Assembly (NCBI GenBank): GCA_964520785.1
Contig: CAZFQG010000235.1
Span: 1-8,395 of the forward strand
Source of the DNA: CAZFQG01 sp964520785
Lineage (GTDB): Bacteria; Planctomycetota; Planctomycetia; Pirellulales; Thermoguttaceae
Direction: 5' to 3'
Length of the DNA stretch: 8,395 nucleotides
Every line of letters starts with the position of its first letter. Within the stretch, counting starts at the first letter, position 1. Shown here one piece after another: positions 6,868 to 8,395 of the stretch. The notes under the pieces were generated by a model that saw nothing but the letters and a program-made list of their open reading frames with translations, was not told the origin of the DNA and did no database searches. The translations under genes were made by a program, and so were the position numbers.

Positions 6868-7821
6868 CTACCGGTTACGCCAGAAGAGCGATTGCGCCAA
6901 TCCTAGTCGATCGGCCGTCGACTTGATATCGTAGAGGAACCGCCGCGCGTCTTGGGGATATCCGGCGGTGGGGTTAAGGTCCGGGAGGTGCCTTCGCCAG
7001 AAGGCGTTGAAGCGTCGCATGGCCAGCTCGCGGAGGTATTTCGCCACGCAGGAGGCCAGCGCCACCGGAAGACACGCCTCGGCCTTCGTCCGGAAGGTGA
7101 ATTCGAAACGCCGCGAATCCGGCCCGAATCGGTACAGGCTGCGCGCAGGCGACTCTTCATGGATTTCCACGAACGCGGCGAAATGCTCTTCCAGCAACGG
7201 GCGATACCTGTTCCTGCCGCCGTGCTTGTCGCACACCACGTGCATCGTTCCCTCGCCGATCTCGGACGTCAGGGCCGTCACCAGGCGCATCGTCTCATTC
7301 GAGAGCAGCGCACCCTTCGAGCCGGTCTCCTCCACGAGGGCGTTGAACCGCGCCGGGAAGATCGCCGACGCGAGAATCCGTTTCAGGCGAAAATCCGTCT
7401 CGTCGAATCGTCGCGTCAGCCTTATGGCCGATGCTTCGATCTCCACCGGATCGGCATGCAGCGGCAAGCGAAGAGCGGAATTGCCGAACCAGGGCAACTC
7501 CCTTTGCTGCTCATAAGCGCCGGGAGCCAGTAATCGCCACAGGTCATAATCGTACCGCGGGGAAATCGCAAGAGTCCGTGCCGGTACGAAAACGGCTCTC
7601 TCCAACCCAACGGGTTTGGTTTGTCGGTATACCCGCTTCGAGTCCGCGATAAAGACCGCTGCGCTGCCGCCGGTGGTGGAAACGATCCCCTCCAGCGGCT
7701 GGTAAAGCGTCTCGATCTCGCGTTCCGTCCCGCTTTCCCAGAAGGTCGCGCAGACGACAAGAGGGCCCAGGTTCGGGCCGTAACCGGCTTCGTCGGTTCC
7801 GATATAGTAATGCGACGGCAT
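6868..7821 (-). CDS. RNase H-fold protein with a type 2 (HII/HIII-like) active site, unusual architecture
   Basis: A 317-aa putative ribonuclease that would cleave RNA in RNA/DNA hybrids in the cytoplasm. The N-terminus reads IGTDEAGYGPNLGPLVV (residues 7-23), close to the DEAGRGPLAGPVV signature of RNase HII. IADSKRVY at 58-65 matches its LNDSKKL motif. VVCDKHGGRNRY at 195-206 offers the third acid, Asp198. ASCVAKYLREL at 256-266 aligns with ASIVAKVTRD but places Glu265 where RNase HII has Asp. NPTAGYPQDARRF at 283-295 resembles the HII GYGT region. Differences: about 135 residues separate the DSK motif from Asp198, far more than in RNase HII, and the N-terminal TATA-box-binding-protein-like domain of RNase HIII is absent. 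The start places DEAG at the usual distance from Met1 but has no clear Shine-Dalgarno sequence. It could instead be a diverged nuclease with another substrate. Fold fairly sure, activity inferred. Confidence 0.75.
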   Translation of the reverse strand: MPSHYYIGTDEAGYGPNLGPLVVCATFWESGTEREIETLYQPLEGIVSTTGGSAAVFIADSKRVYRQTKPVGLERAVFVPARTLAISPRYDYDLWRLLAPGAYEQQRELPWFGNSALRLPLHADPVEIEASAIRLTRRFDETDFRLKRILASAIFPARFNALVEETGSKGALLSNETMRLVTALTSEIGEGTMHVVCDKHGGRNRYRPLLEEHFAAFVEIHEESPARSLYRFGPDSRRFEFTFRTKAEACLPVALASCVAKYLRELAMRRFNAFWRRHLPDLNPTAGYPQDARRFLYDIKSTADRLGLAQSLFWRNR

Positions 7822-7875
7822 GAAAAAAGCGGTCTTGGTCGGGGAGGCGGCGGTTCGAAGGGACGACGCGGCGTA

Positions 7876-8147
7876 TTATCGCACCGGTTCCGGTGTTTCG
7901 AAAGACGGGGGGGGCAACTCGACTTGTGGGCCAAATCGAAGGGGTAGAGCACCCAATAACAATAAGGCGAAGAGGAATCCGCCAAGAAAAAAAGACAGTC
8001 CGGGCGGCAAGGTCGACGGGCCGTCACCGGACTGTTCCCCCCCCTGGGAAATTGTGTTGCGTTCACCGCTAGGGTGCGTCTCATGAGAACACCGTTCTCC
8101 CCAACGGCGTCTCGCACGTTATGCGTCGGAATAATCTTCTCCCGCAT
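7876..8147 (-). CDS. Putative small single-transmembrane protein, frame broken at a G8 run
   Basis: No recognised family. The minus-strand frame ending at the TAA at 7876-7878 encodes a soluble Pro/Gly stretch, then a strongly hydrophobic helix (LSFFLGGFLFALLLLGALPL), then a Pro-rich tail ending TPEPVR. This frame is open only back to a TAA at 8119-8121 and contains no ATG or GTG. A neighbouring frame has an ATG at 8147 with AGGA five bases before it (begins MREKIIPTHN) and a second ATG at 8084. It would join the hydrophobic frame if the run of eight G at 8037-8044 (minus strand) had nine. The product would then be about 90 aa. The gene may therefore be frameshifted by mutation, slippage or a sequencing error, or it may not be a gene. 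It lies 54 bases upstream of the RNase H-like gene on the same strand. Confidence 0.4.
7882..7895. repeat. CACCGG-TT-CCGGTG inverted repeat
   Basis: Perfect six-base arms around two bases, overlapping the last codons of the putative small membrane protein and 60-75 bases before the RNase H-like start codon. It could be an operator or a weak RNA hairpin in the leader. No T-run follows. Confidence 0.25.
7986..8035 (-). terminator. Terminator-like hairpin with U7 tract on the minus strand
   Basis: On the minus strand ACAGTCCGG (8027-8035) and CCGGACTGT (7995-8003) form a perfect nine-pair stem around a 23-base loop that can fold further (GACG/CGTC). After one C, a run of seven T follows (7987-7993). 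This is the shape of a Rho-independent terminator for transcripts coming from the right. The long loop weakens it, and it overlaps the putative transmembrane frame, whose Ser-Phe-Phe-Leu codons are the T-run. It may end an upstream transcript, act as an attenuator before the RNase H-like gene, or be a by-product of coding sequence. Confidence 0.4.
8085..8099. promoter_or_regulatory. GAGAAC-N3-GTTCTC palindrome
   Basis: GAGAAC (8085-8090) and GTTCTC (8094-8099) are perfect inverted copies around ACC. The site directly abuts the minus-strand ATG at 8084. Protein-binding operators often look like this; the core GAAC-N3-GTTC is one base short of the GAAC-N4-GTTC LexA box of Gram-positive bacteria, so I do not call it a LexA site. 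It could also fold as a tight hairpin over the ATG in RNA. Confidence 0.3.
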
Positions 8148-8170
8148 GACATTCCTAATAATCGGTTGTT

Positions 8171-8320
8171 CTAAGCGTAAGACTTTGGCGTTATTTTTCG
8201 ACAAACGACGATCTTGCCGAGAAAAACGGAGAATCGGGTCCTTCGGCGCCCTCGGACGGTCTTGTCGCTGTCGAGGCGTTCGTTTGCTTCGCTTACGTTC
8301 GCCCCTGGAAGATCGCTCAT
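8171..8320 (-). CDS. Possible 49-aa basic protein, start overlapping the preceding stop
   Basis: No recognised family. The frame runs from the ATG at 8320 to a TAG at 8171-8173 and begins MSDLPGANVSEANERL. An acidic-polar N-terminal half is followed by a basic half (RGRRRTRF, then a short hydrophobic patch with Lys/Arg). GGAG lies three bases before the ATG, a slightly short spacing. The ATG overlaps the stop of the frame entering from the right as ATGA, a layout typical of translational coupling. Codon use is not distinctive, so the frame may be open by chance. Confidence 0.28.
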   Translation of the reverse strand: MSDLPGANVSEANERLDSDKTVRGRRRTRFSVFLGKIVVCRKITPKSYA

Positions 8321-8395
8321 TCTCTCCGACGAGCGACGCGTTGCCAAAGCCCTACGATACTGCACATGACGACCACAAGAAGGCAGAGCCCGGCC
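8317..8395 (-). CDS. Possible C-terminal end of a membrane protein (partial, enters from the right)
   Basis: The minus-strand frame entering at the window edge encodes 25 residues up to a TGA at 8317-8319. It consists of a hydrophobic segment (AGLCLLVVVMCSIVGLW) followed by a positively charged tail (QRVARRRE). That is what the last transmembrane helix and cytoplasmic end of a membrane protein look like. Too little is present to name a family, and a chance open frame cannot be excluded. Confidence 0.35.
   Translation of the reverse strand, partial: AGLCLLVVVMCSIVGLWQRVARRRE

Noticed and set aside
7422..8204. Minus-strand frame of 260 codons covering the nuclease start and the small-gene region
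   Set aside because: It overlaps most of the first half of the RNase H-like gene in a different frame, and its translation is Pro/Arg/Ser-rich without motifs. Only its short 5' part (from the ATG at 8147) is considered, as the possible start of the frameshifted small protein.
8146..8395. Plus-strand frame from an ATG at 8146 that stays open to the window edge (83 codons)
   Set aside because: It is rich in Arg, Ser and Cys with poor third-position bias and no Shine-Dalgarno sequence, so it reads like an antisense frame.
1..8395. CRISPR array, tRNA genes, transposon ends or a defence system
   Set aside because: I saw no spaced direct repeats, no cloverleaf-like sequence, no transposase motif and no recognised defence protein.

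Overview
The window is about 8.4 kb of GC-rich bacterial DNA holding five intact protein genes, plus a less certain small-gene region at its right end. The gene content points to a planctomycete or a close PVC relative (inference). Two Tat-exported Gfo/Idh/MocA oxidoreductases, a secreted HEAT-repeat protein and an exported PhoPQ-activated-pathogenicity-related (PqaA-type) hydrolase are typical of the large exported repertoires of Planctomycetota. No rRNA, tRNA, CRISPR array, insertion sequence or phage gene is visible.

Layout. 1-218 holds no supportable gene. 219-1574 (minus) is the first Gfo/Idh/MocA oxidoreductase. 1575-2109 is a divergent intergenic region with a good sigma70-like promoter for the minus gene, several small hairpins, and a TGTAA-N7-TTACA inverted repeat just before the plus gene. 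2110-3426, 3506-5404 and 5525-6829 (all plus) encode a second Gfo/Idh/MocA oxidoreductase, a secreted HEAT-repeat protein and the PqaA-like alpha/beta hydrolase. They are spaced by about 80 and 120 bases and may form a loose operon. 6868-7821 (minus) converges on this group and encodes an RNase H-fold protein with a type 2 (HII/HIII-like) acidic active-site pattern in an unusual, long architecture.

The right end (7822-8395) is the least explained part. On the minus strand there is a probable small single-transmembrane protein whose frame breaks at a run of eight G. Across it lies a hairpin plus U-tract that looks like an intrinsic terminator. Further right are a 49-codon ORF and what may be the last 25 codons of a membrane protein entering from beyond the window.

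How the genes may work together. The four exported proteins probably act in the periplasm. The oxidoreductases would use NAD(P)-type cofactors on sugars or sugar derivatives, and the HEAT protein is probably a scaffold. No substrate can be read from the sequence. The RNase H-like gene is a separate, cytoplasmic nucleic-acid function.
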